From Diphasiastrum complanatum (lineage: Eukaryota; Streptophyta; Lycopodiopsida; Lycopodiales; Lycopodiaceae): DNA of 43,014 nucleotides. The position numbers and the translations under genes are program-made. The DNA lies in the NCBI GenBank assembly GCA_029204225.1, contig CM055094.1:16459595-16502608 (forward strand), written 5' to 3'. Below the pieces are notes generated by a model. It made no database searches. It saw nothing but the letters and a program-made list of their open reading frames with translations, and was not told the origin of the DNA. Positions 1 through 9,783 of the stretch are shown piece after piece (positions within the stretch are counted from its first letter, which is position 1; each line of letters opens with the position of its first letter).

Positions 1-57
1 GAAGAAGCAGAAATTACCAAGGGTCTCGTGCACAAGTCTCTGTCGCGCATGCAATAA
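1..57 (+). CDS. Possible 3' end of a gene running in from the left
   Basis: The first frame is open from base 1 to a TAA at 55-57 and reads EEAEITKGLVHKSLSRMQ. The composition is protein-like, with charged residues and no repeats. Nineteen codons are far too few to identify anything, and an open stretch of this length is common by chance. I list it only because the window edge may cut a real gene here; the sequence beyond it looks non-coding, as a 3' UTR would. Confidence 0.13.
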   Translation, partial: EEAEITKGLVHKSLSRMQ

Positions 58-1127
58 TATTTGTTCGTCCACACCATGCAACTGCACTGCACCAAATAAA
101 ATGGCAATGGGTTGCAGTAAAGCAAGCAAGGTTATATTATTGTGTTTGAAGGTACCCAATGGTACATAAGACTGAAAAGAGTACATTGAAGACCAGCAGA
201 ATTTATAGCAAGGTTTGCAGACGCCATTTCAAGTATGTCCATGTTGTAAGTGCGTAATCTGTCTTTGTCAATCAAATTGGACCAGCTTGAAAACTGGTAA
301 TACAACGATATTTTTAAAGCTAGGGCAACATCCATCTGTTACATTCAAAAGCATAAGTTCGAAAGAATCTCGTATTGTCACAAAAGGATGGACGTTATGG
401 TGTCAGAGCTATATTTTATACAATTAAAAATCTCGCGTTTTTAATAAAGTTTTTGTCGCCATAATTCAGTGAGAGACTGAATGTAGAAACCAGTGTGTCT
501 ATATCCTTCTGAATAACAAACTGGCTAAGAATGTTGGCTAAAATTTATATCTTTTGATAGTTATTACTATTTTCTATGCTCTAAAAGATTTCTTGCTAAG
601 GCAAATTGTGTGCGCATGATGATAAACTTGATTTTTTAAATAGGCGCGGCAAGATTATCTCTTTTTTTTCCTTTAACAACCTAGCGAAGAACCTCAAAAA
701 GTCAGCAAAAGCAAGATCAAGCAAAGTTCGAGATTTGCCTATCAATGGACCCCCAACTTTCAGTAGACATCCCACTCCAATAGCTACTAAATTAGAAGTA
801 AGCTCTACTGCTAGTTGCATATAGAGGAGGATAATCTTTATGCTTGAAATTCTTTCTCGCTGGTCTAGAAACTGAGCACATGAATTTCATTCTCTACGAG
901 GATTGAGCAACGTTATTGCTGCCACAAGAAGAAGCAGTGGTGACAATTATCTACCTAAAATTCTTGCAGAGTTCTGGGAATTTCAACTTGTGCGAGTGAG
1001 TGTAAGGTGCGGAATGAAGGGAAAGCTGCAAAACAGTGTTTCCCACGACTTCTTCCTCTTCGGCATCGCCCTCATCCAGCGACTCAGACACGGGGCTCCG
1101 TGAAGCTCCTCTCAGCATCTTTCGAGG
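58..1127. other. No supported gene
   Basis: Short open frames occur on both strands, including a mirrored pair near 596-824, but none has recognisable motifs or a convincing start. I see no tRNA, terminal repeat or tandem array. The sequence is mixed in composition and becomes C/T-rich from about 1030. Confidence 0.4.
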
Positions 1128-1722
1128 ACCAATGCAATCACCTTCCTCCTTCCCCTCCATCCTCCCTCCCTCTCTAGAGCTCTCTCTCTCTCTCGCCAAC
1201 ACACCACATTATGGCTATTTTTTGTCCTTAAGCCCTAAAAACCCTAACCCTAAAAAACCCTAAAATCAAAAAAACGCTCGTCTCACCCTCCCACCTCTCT
1301 CTCTCTCCTCCTGCGCTCTCTCTCTCTCACCTTCCATCTCCTTCCATCTCCGCTCTCTCTCTCCCTCTCCGCTCTCACCTCTCATCTCTCTCTCACCTTC
1401 CATCTCCTTCCCCGCTCTCTTTCTCACCTCCCTCTCCGCTCTCACCTCTCATATCTCTCTCTCTCAACTCTGTGCTCTCTCACCTCCCATCTCTGCGCTC
1501 TCTCACCAACTCACCTTATCTATCTATCTCTCTCGATCCATCTCCAGCTCACCTCGTGCTGCTGCTCCTCGCTCGCTCGTTCTCTCTCCCGATACTGCCT
1601 GCTGCTGCTCTCTCTCCCGATCAGCCATCGCTGCTCCTCACGTTCTCGCTTATTTTTCTCTCTCTAGGTTATATCTCTTTCTCTCTCTCGATACATCGCT
1701 AGAGTTCTCTCTAAAACTTTCT
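1128..1722. repeat. CT-rich low-complexity tract
   Basis: This is an almost uninterrupted polypyrimidine stretch of CTCTCT, CCATCTC and CTCACCT variants. Short phrases such as TCACCTTCCATCTCC and GCTCTCACCTCTCAT recur. In plants such (CT)n tracts are common in 5' UTRs and core promoters, but they also arise by slippage. Apparent ORFs inside it are low-complexity Ser/Leu/Pro frames and are not annotated. Confidence 0.85.
1233..1266. promoter_or_regulatory. Telobox-like cluster (CCCTAAA motifs)
   Basis: Four CCCTAA-type motifs stand in a row with spacing irregular enough to exclude a true telomeric array. Interstitial teloboxes of this form are known in plant promoters of ribosomal-protein and cell-cycle genes. 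It sits at the left end of the CT tract, which fits a promoter or 5' UTR, but no downstream coding region is recognisable. Confidence 0.45.
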
Positions 1723-1800
1723 GGGTCACGAATATTTTGGAAGTTGCCCTTTCAAGTTTCAACTGCTCGCCGTCAGTACCCGTCCATGAATGTTTAGGGC

Positions 1801-1808
1801 ACACGTGG
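1801..1808. promoter_or_regulatory. G-box/ABRE-like site ACACGTGG
   Basis: ACACGTGG contains the CACGTG core bound by plant bZIP and bHLH factors. The same 8-mer recurs at 2152-2159. Single motifs of this length arise by chance, so the support is weak. Confidence 0.25.
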
Positions 1809-2095
1809 CCCAATCAAAACACAAGATTCAATTTTCCTCTACAACATCGTACATTCTCTCACACACATCACTATAGAAGATATTTGTCCCCCTAAATTCA
1901 CAAAACCCTATCTTTTCTATTTTCATTATTTTTATTTTGAATGTAGCACTTACAAACCTTCTTTAAAGGAGATAAAAACAGCCAAGGATATTCATAAGCT
2001 TTATAAGCTTTAAGCTTTTACTAGTACGCATGCCCACCGTTGGCTGGCCAGCGTGCGGGCAAATTTAAAATATAAGGGTGGGCATCCAGCAAACT

Positions 2096-2107
2096 CCCCC
2101 CCCCCCC
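2096..2107. repeat. Poly-C run (12 C)
   Basis: A 12-base C homopolymer followed by CCGCCCGAGCTGCCC starts a small GC-rich island at about 2096-2200 in otherwise AT-rich DNA. It is prone to slippage and length error in assemblies. Confidence 0.7.
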
Positions 2108-2151
2108 GCCCGAGCTGCCCTTGGCAAGAAAGCGCGAAGGGGGGATGTGGG

Positions 2152-2159
2152 ACACGTGG
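2152..2159. promoter_or_regulatory. Second G-box/ABRE-like site ACACGTGG
   Basis: This repeats the 8-mer at 1801-1808 and lies inside the local GC-rich island. Two copies within 350 bp make a regulatory origin slightly more likely, but no dependent gene is visible. Confidence 0.25.
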
Positions 2160-2160
2160 G

Positions 2161-2965
2161 GCACGTTGCCCATCACGAGTTAGCAGGGTAGCGTTAGTGC
2201 TGCCCCACTAAAATTTTATATTATATAGATAAAATGCTTATTATTAAATAAACTCAAGTACACATGTTTATTAATGAAATTTTTTAAGCATCATTTATCA
2301 AACGCTAAAATACACATAAAGCAATAGAATTTATTTTGTCAAGTTTTGTATATTTGTGCTAAGTTCTAATATTGTATATCAATGCTAAGTTCCAACATTC
2401 TCTCTCCCCCTCTCAACTCTCTGCGCAACTAGCTTTCTTCGTTGATTTGTTCTGCCCTAAACCTAAATGTTTTTTAATATTTCTAAATCAATGATTATAT
2501 CACCCATTTTTATAGTAATGTGCGTAAATAATTTTTATATATAGTATGATTATGTTTTGTGCTCGTGGGGATTCTATACACAAGATCTCACTATATCACT
2601 ACCAAGATGCAAAAATGGATGTAGAAACCCAAAGAAATATTTTTCATAAGAATGAATGAGAGAAGCATGAGAGAGATGATGTCCTCCCATGCCTGTAGAC
2701 TATTTATAACGGCCCCTTGCCCTATTTGGATGCTCTTACACAAGCTTATCAACTTATGGAAGTTTCTAGATCTCTTTCAAAACTTAGATCTATCGTGACT
2801 AGATTCAATGCATGTAAATGAACCAATATAAAGAGGTCTATATGCAATCTTATCAACATGCCTAAGTTGCCAAAAACAGTTTATCCACTATTCTTAGCCT
2901 TATTGAATTTGTAAAGTCTATTTCTAAGTTGAAAATTGTAATACCCTATTACATGCATATTTTTT
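2161..2965. other. AT-rich intergenic stretch, no gene seen
   Basis: This is AT-rich sequence without long open frames or recognised repeats. It may contain the decayed 5' part of the Ty3/gypsy element that becomes recognisable at 2966, but I cannot identify an LTR, PBS or gag N-terminus here. Confidence 0.4.
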
Positions 2966-3785
2966 TTGAATTACTACTTTGTGATGCAAAACCCCAATGA
3001 ACCTACTCAATTGATGAAGCTAAGCATTGAATATGAAGAAATATCTAATGGTCACAACAATGACAAGTTATTCAACGATATATCGAAGAAATCCAAGCCT
3101 TCCAAGGAACCTCCTCTAAAAATTCAAATATCCGAAGTATCTGACAAATGGCAAAAGGCACCTTCTTCTAACCCCAACGATTGGTGTACATTGTGGATCC
3201 TTGAGTCATACAAACAATGAATGTAAAGCTAAACAAGTTTCATATGTTGAAAGCATAGATGGAGATGTTTTGTATGTCTATGAAACAGATCCAGAAGAGC
3301 ATTGTCGTTACGTTCAAGGATCGTCTGTACCAGCGTTGCATCCAACACCGAAATTTGGACCAAAGTATTTTGTACATCCTCAAACAATGAGCCCAAATCA
3401 GAAGACTGTCTATGCACTAGTTAACCTACCGCCGAAGAAGGTGACAGACAACTGCTACAATTGTGGCGCACAGGGATATTATTCGCCCGACTGCCCCAAG
3501 CCTTGCCGACCAATCGGTTATGTGCCATTGTGTTCAAATTGCTCAGGAGAAGGACATCTTGTGGCAGATTGCCCACAGCCTCAAAAGCCAAAGGTGTTGT
3601 GCAAATATGTCCAGACTCCAGGTGCAGAACCAGACTTCAAGAAAAAACAAGAAGATGCAATCGTGCAAAGGATCGAATGCTCTAACAAAGGCACCTTGTT
3701 GACTACTGATAACAACTTGTCGAGTGATTTGAAGATATTTATAAAGTTTACACATAAAGCACTTCAAAGTCACCTAAATCAATAA
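2966..3785 (+). pseudogene. gag: Ty3/gypsy gag remnant with CCHC zinc knuckles
   Basis: Two overlapping frames (2966-3220 and 3201-3785) form the C-terminal, nucleic-acid-binding part of a retrotransposon Gag. In the second frame a knuckle at about 3452-3493 has the form CX2CX4YX4C (CYNCGAQGYYSPDC), with Tyr in place of the usual His. A second, canonical CX2CX4HX4C knuckle is CSNCSGEGHLVADC at about 3535-3576. A third can be made out at the frame change near 3183-3222: CTL at the end of frame 1, then SHTNNEC in frame 2. The N-terminal capsid-like part is not recognisable, so the copy is probably 5'-truncated. It lies directly upstream of protease and RT remnants in the same orientation. Confidence 0.75.
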
Positions 3786-3878
3786 AGGAAAGTTCAGCTA
3801 AGACTCGGAAGAACAAGTGGAAGCATCCGACAAAACAGCCAAAGGTGAACAAGTCTATTACTCAAAAAGATTTGAAAG

Positions 3879-4620
3879 ATGGTTCGAAACGCTAGCAAGC
3901 TATTTCAAAAGTATGTTGCAAAGGAAGCAAGAACTCTAATTGAAGATGAACTTAAATCTAATTCACTTCAGAAGAAGCTCACTTTTGAAGAAAAGGAGGA
4001 TGACGTTCCAATAAGTTCAAAATTATCCAAAGCTGTCGTGGACTTCAAGCTGACAACTAATAAACAATACGATATTGTATCGGATATTGGCTCTCTATGA
4101 TCGAATATTACATTCGAACAACTGTATCTGATAACAATTACCATCGAAAGCAGCTAAGGAATTTGTCACAGACAAAGAGGAGGAAGAAGATTATTCTTCC
4201 GGAGATACCCCTTCTTGTTGTTGACCTCGGTGACCTTGGAGTACCTGAGATTGTAATGTATCCATTTCAGGATGTTTAATCAAGAACACACCTATTGACT
4301 CCAGGTCGAGCGTCAACATCATGACGGAAGACACAGCGTATGCACTTGGACTTACAGATATCAAGCCTACTCATAGAAAGATCAAACTGGCTGACTCAAC
4401 AAAGAAGAAGCATGTAGGTGAGTTGAAAGAAGTCATAGTGTATATCCAAGATATATCGTTCATCATGAATTTTATCGTGATTTGACCAGTTGGATTGGCT
4501 AACTACTCTGTCCTTATCGGAAGACCCTGGCTTTATCAAGCAAATGCTAGCATCCATTGGAAGAAAAAAGAGTTACAATTCCATACTGGTGATCATGATG
4601 AACACTAGAAAACCAGTAAG
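3879..4620 (+). pseudogene. pol: Ty3/gypsy gag-pol linker and aspartic protease remnant
   Basis: A linker is open at 3879-4100 and 4097-4279. A retropepsin-like domain follows at about 4275-4610. It begins at the position of the catalytic D[ST]G triad, but here reads PIDSRSSVNIM, so the catalytic Gly is Arg. It continues through KIKLADSTKKKHVGELKEV and ends with the characteristic flap/C-terminal phrase VLIGRPWLYQA. An in-frame TGA lies at 4483-4485. The order gag, protease, RT, integrase identifies the Ty3/gypsy class. With a mutated active site, a stop and several frame changes, it cannot make an active protease. Confidence 0.75.
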
Positions 4621-4812
4621 ATCCGGGTTTGCCAAGATTATCGGAACTTAATGCTGCGACTCGCAAGGATCATCACCCTCTAGCTTTCATAGATATGATT
4701 CTTGATCAAGTTGCTAGTAATGAAAGATATAGCTTCCTTGATGGATTTTCTGGCTATAACCAAGTATCTATCCGAGAATAATACCACTCCAAAACAACCT
4801 TAGCAACAAAGA
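4621..4812 (+). pseudogene. pol: Reverse transcriptase N-terminal fragment (Ty3/gypsy)
   Basis: One frame reads LNAATRKDHHPLAFIDMILDQ, then YSFLDGFSGYNQVSIRE, a stop (TAA, 4779-4781) and KTTLAT. This is the classical Ty3/gypsy RT fingers/palm start, with the first catalytic Asp in FLDGFSGYNQ. The polymerase box (YVDD or YIDD), thumb, connection and RNase H are all absent. The frame passes straight into integrase sequence within about ten codons, so a large internal piece has been deleted. Confidence 0.8.
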
Positions 4813-5110
4813 GAAACGATGCAAAAACTGTTACGGAGTTTCTGTTTCATAATATTATAACCCGTTACGGTTGTCCATTGGAGTTGGTAAGCAATAGAGG
4901 TACACATTTTTTAAATGATATGATACGTCTGCTTACCAAGCACTTCATGATTAAACATTGGAAGACAACTCCGTACAACCCGAAGGCCAATGGCTTGACC
5001 GCAAAGAGTCAATGACATTCTGTGTAAGATCTTAAATAAGATCAACACATGCATCTGACTGGGACCAAAAATTACCATCTGTCCTATGAGCATATCAAAA
5101 TGCCAAGAAG
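4813..5110 (+). pseudogene. pol: Integrase core fragment (Ty3/gypsy)
   Basis: The same frame as the RT fragment continues as FLFHNIITRYGCPLELVSNRGTHF, then KHWKTTPYNPKANGL. This is the second half of an rve integrase core. The second catalytic Asp (normally in SDRGTHF) is Asn here, and the segment around the catalytic Glu after KANGL is scrambled and followed by stops. The HHCC zinc-binding N-terminus and the first catalytic Asp fall inside the upstream deletion. Remnants in other frames continue to about 5110. Confidence 0.8.
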
Positions 5111-5279
5111 GTGACCACTAGATTTCTACCAAAAGAAGAGTGAGGAGCTGCAACAACAGCTTGATTCGGAAAAGCTGAATAGAATAAGTGCAAAAGACAC
5201 ACTGTAGTGTTGCTCTAACTCCAGCACCATCAAGGTAGATGCAGCCAAATGGAAACAGGCACCAGCAATACTGCATGAA

Positions 5280-5785
5280 ACATTTAGAAAGGAACTTCTT
5301 CAACCTTTGTACCAAGAGAAGTACAAGTTTGAAGAAGAATTAATAGACCTTAAGGAGTTGTCAGAAACCAGCTGCCCTATCCATGTAAGGTCCACTTGAT
5401 GTGGAGCTGCAAGTGTTGATTTTCTTTTTCCCAGCAGTGACAACTCCCCCGACATCAAAACACTGTAATGTAAACATAAGTGGAAGATGTGCGCGGCGTA
5501 GGCAGCATACTTGCCATGTTTCATTGACATGTGAAAGGCCTTGAAGGCTATAGCACCAAAGTTAAATATCGATCAACTGATGGCCAAGCTTTCGACACTT
5601 CGAAAGGAAAAGCAAGTGCAGACAAGTGACAACGACAATACTTAGGTTTTTAGCTGCACAAAAGTGGAAGCCCATGAGGATTTTCGCAATTCTGTAGTTG
5701 AGAATGACCGGTTGAAGATGGAGCTTGATGCCTTGCAAACACAAATAAAAGATGCACTCTATGCGAAGGAGCTCGAGGCGTAGAT
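5280..5785 (+). pseudogene. Coiled-coil ORF remnant downstream of integrase
   Basis: Several short open pieces in one orientation are rich in Lys, Glu and Leu: LYQEKYKFEEELIDLKEL near 5308-5361, DQLMAKLSTLRKEKQVQ near 5573-5623, and VVENDRLKMELDALQTQIKD near 5695-5754. Together they look like a decayed coiled-coil protein placed after pol. A similar coiled-coil stretch occurs on the minus strand at 15653-15960, and another in ORF1 at about 11508-11850. The product is unknown. A genome-encoded coiled-coil protein unrelated to the element is possible but less likely, given the position. Confidence 0.45.
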
Positions 5786-5917
5786 CCTGCCGACACCCAA
5801 ATAGCCAAACGAACCCACGCAGCCAAGTCTAAGAAGACAGACAAGGTACTTGCAAAATAATTCAGAATTTTTGTTGATAAAGTTTGTATTTGGCTGCCGC
5901 TGCAATTTAACTTTGAG

Positions 5918-6199
5918 TTGGAATGGCGTGTGGACTATTCTTTTTTGCCAGGTGTAACGGGTTATACATGGGCAGATTGGGAAACCCCATGGGAGATACA
6001 TGACTTCTTAACTCTTTGGAATAAGCTCGATCGAGAGCAGAAAGAGTGCCTTTGTTGGGCAATTTTGCAAGGGGAATTTTTTGTAATTCCTTTCGGTAGT
6101 GTAGAACTATATGTAGGATGTACATTATTATACGCATTAGATTATTTAAAACATAAAGAAATGGAATTTTTTGACTATTATCAAGGGCAAATTGATTAA
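5918..6199 (+). CDS. Hypothetical 93-aa ORF of unknown origin
   Basis: This uninterrupted ORF has a non-repetitive protein rich in Trp, Tyr and Phe (GYTWADWETPWEIHDFLTLW). Stops lie just upstream of the first ATG in this frame. I recognise no domain. It lies between the coiled-coil remnants and an LTR-like segment, so it may be the 3' end of the same element's extra ORF. It is unbroken while its surroundings are riddled with stops, which makes it either recent, selected, or lucky at this size. No promoter or intron is evident. Confidence 0.35.
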   Translation: MEWRVDYSFLPGVTGYTWADWETPWEIHDFLTLWNKLDREQKECLCWAILQGEFFVIPFGSVELYVGCTLLYALDYLKHKEMEFFDYYQGQID

Positions 6200-6214
6200 G
6201 GCAAGTACTTAGGA

Positions 6215-7165
6215 GATATACTCTTGAACTAATGCACATGCATAAACAACCACTCATACATGCCAAAACGTTCAACCATAAAATCAGTGTGCAGATTCGT
6301 TAAACAAACAATGAAATTCTACTTCTACTTTGCTGCAAAATGAACTAAAATTAGATCCTACACTACTTTACTTGCATAAATTGACAAAACAAGAAACAAA
6401 AACTAATCTACAGCATGTTAGAAGTCCAAGAATCAAGAAACCAACCAGTCTTTTGATTCTTGGACATCCCAAGAACATCAAGAACTAGAATGTTAGAGAA
6501 TATGCAAGATTTATGCCACATTTATAACCTATTTAGTTTACTTGAATGATGGCTCCTACATTAATCCACAAGAAAACATGAAATCTAATTCACAACTAGG
6601 AAAGCAAGAAAACTAATCCACTCTAAATCCACAACCACACACAATATGAATGGAAGGGCATGGTCATAGGGGCATCACTCAAGAAAATCATCATGATCAA
6701 GGAGCTCAATGGATGCATCTAACTCATGGAGGCTCTTCTCATTTCAGCATGGAGTTGATACAATACACAAAAAGCCCCTCTTCACAAGGAGGGAGTCTCT
6801 TAAATAAGCAAGAGAGCTCCTTAGGTGGCATCCTAGTGGAATTTCCACCTTTCACAAATTACAAGTGGAATAATGCTCTCCACTAGAGGTCACCATCAAA
6901 AGGTGGCTCACTCTACTTTCTTTAAGAGGGGTCTACTTGCATTTATTACATTTGCCTAGAAATACTAGTTCCTGCATGGTCATTCCATCTTTCGGAATTC
7001 ACCATGAGGCTTACAGAGTTCTTGCTTGTCATTACTACTAGTATTTCTCGGCTCTCAATCTTCGTTCGTCTCGTCTTTTCAGAGACCTCCTCGGTCTAAG
7101 GTGAGAGGTGCTCTTGAGTTGCTCTGTCCGAGTATCTTGGGGATTCGTCGATGTGAGAAAACCCA
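6215..7165 (-). repeat. LTR-like segment, inverted copy of 13404-14350
   Basis: Read on the minus strand, this segment matches the plus-strand segment at 13404-14350 in blocks. The clearest block is AGAGTGAGCCACCTTTTGAT, followed by GGTGACCTCTAGTGGA, at about 6880-6925 here and 13668-13705 there. Further shared blocks are GACCGAGGAGGTCTC and GAGAGCCGAGAAAT near 7040-7100, a pair of 'oak-like' TGTGGATTA/TCTTG-rich stretches near 6560-6640, and TTGTTTATGCATGT near 6235. Divergence and indels are substantial. Judged by its partner, it is probably an LTR of an old element; exact ends are uncertain. Confidence 0.6.
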
Positions 7166-7338
7166 TACCTCAGTGTGAGTATAGGTGACCGGAAATCGTT
7201 GAAGTACTAGTCATGAATGCCGCTTTTGGTCTGAGGTAGCTTTGCCTTTGTTCTTCAAAGAGTCGTTTGGACTGCTCGTATATGCCGAAACTTGGACAGG
7301 TAGCGAGATCAAAGAATTAAAAACCTTTTCCACAGATC

Positions 7339-7900
7339 GTGGGAAAGCTCCGTAGGGCATCACAAAGCAGCAGCCAGTCCACAAACGACAAAAATTCAGC
7401 AGGCAGGCATGTCGCACAGGTCACCGGCAGCCCGCAGGTAGGTTGTAGGCAGGTCGCAGTTAGGCAGGGGCCTGTTTTGACAGTTGGAGGCCACGTGGCA
7501 GCAACCTATTGGATGCAGACAGTAGGTACAGGCCCTAGGAAGCCGCACATAGAGGTAGACAGGGCCACACCGACAAAAAACGGGGCTAGCGGACAGATCG
7601 CAGGGCCAGCAATGCAGAACACAGGGCAAGTAGGGCAGCGATGAGCTGCAGGCAGCTAGCAGGTAGGTCGCAGACCTTAGATAGACAGTCCGCAAACAGG
7701 GCAGACAGGCCGCAGGCAGGTGGTACAGGGCTAGCAGATGACAATAGGTTCTCAGAGAGCTCGCTATTGGGCAGGCGGGGTTGTGCTTGCACATAAATGA
7801 AGGATCAGCGAGCAGAGGCAGCTAGCGGGCAGTAGGTGAGATAGCGAGGACAGATGGGTAGATCACAATAGGTGAGCAATGAGGCCGGTATGGCCGTAGA
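7339..7900. repeat. GC-rich degenerate GCAGG/GGTCGCAG repeats
   Basis: The stretch is full of short, irregular repeats built from GCAGGTAGG, GGTCGCAG, CAGGGC and GGCAGG. Because no frame is disrupted by A/T-rich stops, long open frames appear on both strands (7339-7644 plus, 7396-7794 minus). They have no recognisable protein features and are treated as artefacts of composition. Confidence 0.6.
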
Positions 7901-8093
7901 AATGCTTAGACAAGTCCCTGCAGTTCCATTGTGACTCCACAGGCAGACAACAGAGCTTGGTAGTTCTCCCAAAAATCAGACCACAAGTTGATAGGCAATG
8001 AAGGTCGTGGAGTGGGCTTCCTCCATTAAATTACAAAGAGTAGTTTTTTGTTGACCCAATTTAACACCTTTTTCCTAGTGTATATTTTACATT

Positions 8094-8118
8094 TATTATT
8101 ATTATTATTATTATTATT
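8094..8118. repeat. (ATT)n microsatellite
   Basis: About eight perfect TTA/ATT units lie in an AT-rich block upstream of a TATA-like sequence. Confidence 0.9.
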
Positions 8119-8231
8119 TTATTTTCCTATTTTCTTGTTTGTTATTCTCGTTTTGCATGCCCATTTTTAACCTCGTTTCTTGTTTATAATTCATACATGT
8201 ACTTATTTACTTTCTATGCATTTTTTTTTTC

Positions 8232-8239
8232 TATAAATA
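8232..8239 (+). promoter_or_regulatory. TATA-like box TATAAATA
   Basis: TATAAATA lies just after a T-run and about 1.5 kb upstream of ORF1. It could be the promoter of the two-ORF element, perhaps inside an unrecognised 5' LTR. The support is only the motif and its position. Confidence 0.3.
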
Positions 8240-8465
8240 CCCATTTGTCATGAATGCTCTAGGCCAACAAATGTTAGGCTACACCATATGAAAAAGATTC
8301 TGACACTTTTTTCCACCTCATTTCTGTCTGATGGCTCAATATTCTCAATTATGCATACACTAATTTATTGAGATAATTCTTTTCCATAAGAACTTCTACT
8401 TTGAGCCATAGCCGTATTTTCCCCCTTGAAGTTCTTCACTTGCATCACACAGTTCCATACAGAAC

Positions 8466-8790
8466 TCCTGTCAAATCTCAACTGATGAGTCCTGTCAAAT
8501 CTCAACCGATGAGTCCTGTCAAATCTCAACCGATGCGTTCTCATCAGATCTCGACCAAAGCACCTGTCAGATCTCGACCGAAGCACCTGCCAGATCTCGA
8601 CCGAAGCACCTATCAGATCTCGACCGAAGCACTCATCATATCTCGATCGAAGCACCTCTCAGATCTCAACCGGAGTACCCATCAGATCTTGACTGGAGCA
8701 CCCATCGGATCTCGACCGGAGTACCCATCAGATCTCGACCAGAGCACCCATCGGATCTCAATCGAAGCACCCAATCAATCTCGACCAGAG
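8466..8790. repeat. 24-bp minisatellite, core ATCTCGACCGA
   Basis: About thirteen imperfect units follow the pattern AGATCTCGACCGAAGCACCT plus four variable bases, e.g. ending in GTC, GCC, ATC or CTC. Because 24 is divisible by three, all frames stay open, which explains the repetitive ORFs 8401-8811 (+) and 8365-8655 (-). The unit shares its core with the array at 9520-9750. Confidence 0.9.
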
Positions 8791-9519
8791 GTTCCAAAAT
8801 TCAAAATTTAACAAACTGGCATGTCCCATCTCACCGAAACCAGAAGACGGTGTCCATAAATGCCATCACCCCGATGCCATTCGCACCTCAGCGAAGTGCA
8901 AATTCTGGCGTTTTCTTGCGATGATCTACTAGCGATTTCCTTGCTCTTGTGCACGATCCTGGCATGCTGTGGTTCCTTACATCCGTCATCGTTTCCACAA
9001 CACCTCCACCAATCATCAACCATCATCATTTACATACCATTGAGAGCACCATCACCAAACACCTTCAAACCTAACATCGTCGGCAGACAACACATCACCT
9101 TGCAATTTTTTGCATGCTGAGGGGTAGTGTCACGCGAGCATTCATCACGCTCCCGTTACACTGTTGAACATCATAACAATCAACATCACAGACCTTGTAT
9201 TTTCCTCCCAGTCCATTTCCCACAGATTTCCACCTTCACCTCATCTCCATCCTTGACCAACATCTCCACATCTTCCACTTTCCGAAATTCTACCTTCCAT
9301 CTTTCTTACCCCACCTCATTCTGTTCCCATCCTTCATTCCACAACATACTTCGAATTCCTCCTTGCAAACACACCTCTGCTTTTCCACACCGTACCTTCC
9401 ATCTTTATTTTCCCAACCTTCATCTTTCACAAACCTTTTTATACCGCACCATACATTGCTCCACACACATCTTCCAATCCCTTCTACACAACCATTTTAA
9501 CCTTCCATCTCGGCCGGAG
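8791..9519. other. Leader-like region without a supported gene
   Basis: The sequence is C-rich and purine-poor on the plus strand (CCATC, TTCCA, CACC runs). It gives open frames 8860-9120 and 9127-9500 of low complexity, rich in Ser, His, Pro and Phe. The long frame that starts at 9127 runs into ORF1. I think its first 219 codons are untranslated leader, because they consist of this biased DNA plus a minisatellite. Confidence 0.45.
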
Positions 9520-9750
9520 CCAGTCCATCCATCTCGACCGACACCATCTCTCAAATCTCAACTGACACAGTCCATCCGATCTCGACGGACGCCATCCTTC
9601 AAATCTCAACCGACGCAGTCCATCTCATCTCAACCGATGCCATCCTTCAAATCTCAAGCAACGCCATCCATCAGATCTCAACTGACGCCATCCTTAAAAT
9701 CTCAACCGACGCACCCTCAACCATGTCTGAAATCTCAACCGACACAGTAT
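9520..9750. repeat. Second minisatellite, core ATCTCAACCGACGC
   Basis: About nine units of roughly 24 bp follow the pattern CATCCTTCAAATCTCAACYG plus ACGC. The core ATCTCRACYGA is shared with the array at 8466-8790, but the linker differs (CCATCCTTCAA versus AGCACCTATCAG). It ends some 35 bp before the ATG chosen for ORF1. Confidence 0.85.
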
Positions 9751-9783
9751 TTTCAAACCCCTGTTTTGTTCATTTTTTTCACC

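Noticed and set aside
596-824. Mirrored 72-74 aa ORFs on both strands.
   Set aside because: No motif, no homology I recognise; antisense open frames are expected by chance.
1233-1266. True telomeric array or chromosome end.
   Set aside because: Only four irregular motifs, so an interstitial telobox is the better reading.
7396-7794. 132-aa and 68-aa Cys/Leu/Pro-rich minus-strand ORFs.
   Set aside because: They arise from GC-rich GCAGG repeats and have no start context or domain.
8466-8790. CRISPR-like array (regular 24-bp repeats).
   Set aside because: Units are contiguous with no unique spacers, and the DNA is eukaryotic.
8401-8811. 136-aa plus-strand ORF and 96-aa minus-strand ORF.
   Set aside because: Both are translations of the 24-bp minisatellite, whose length is a multiple of three, so frames stay open by construction.
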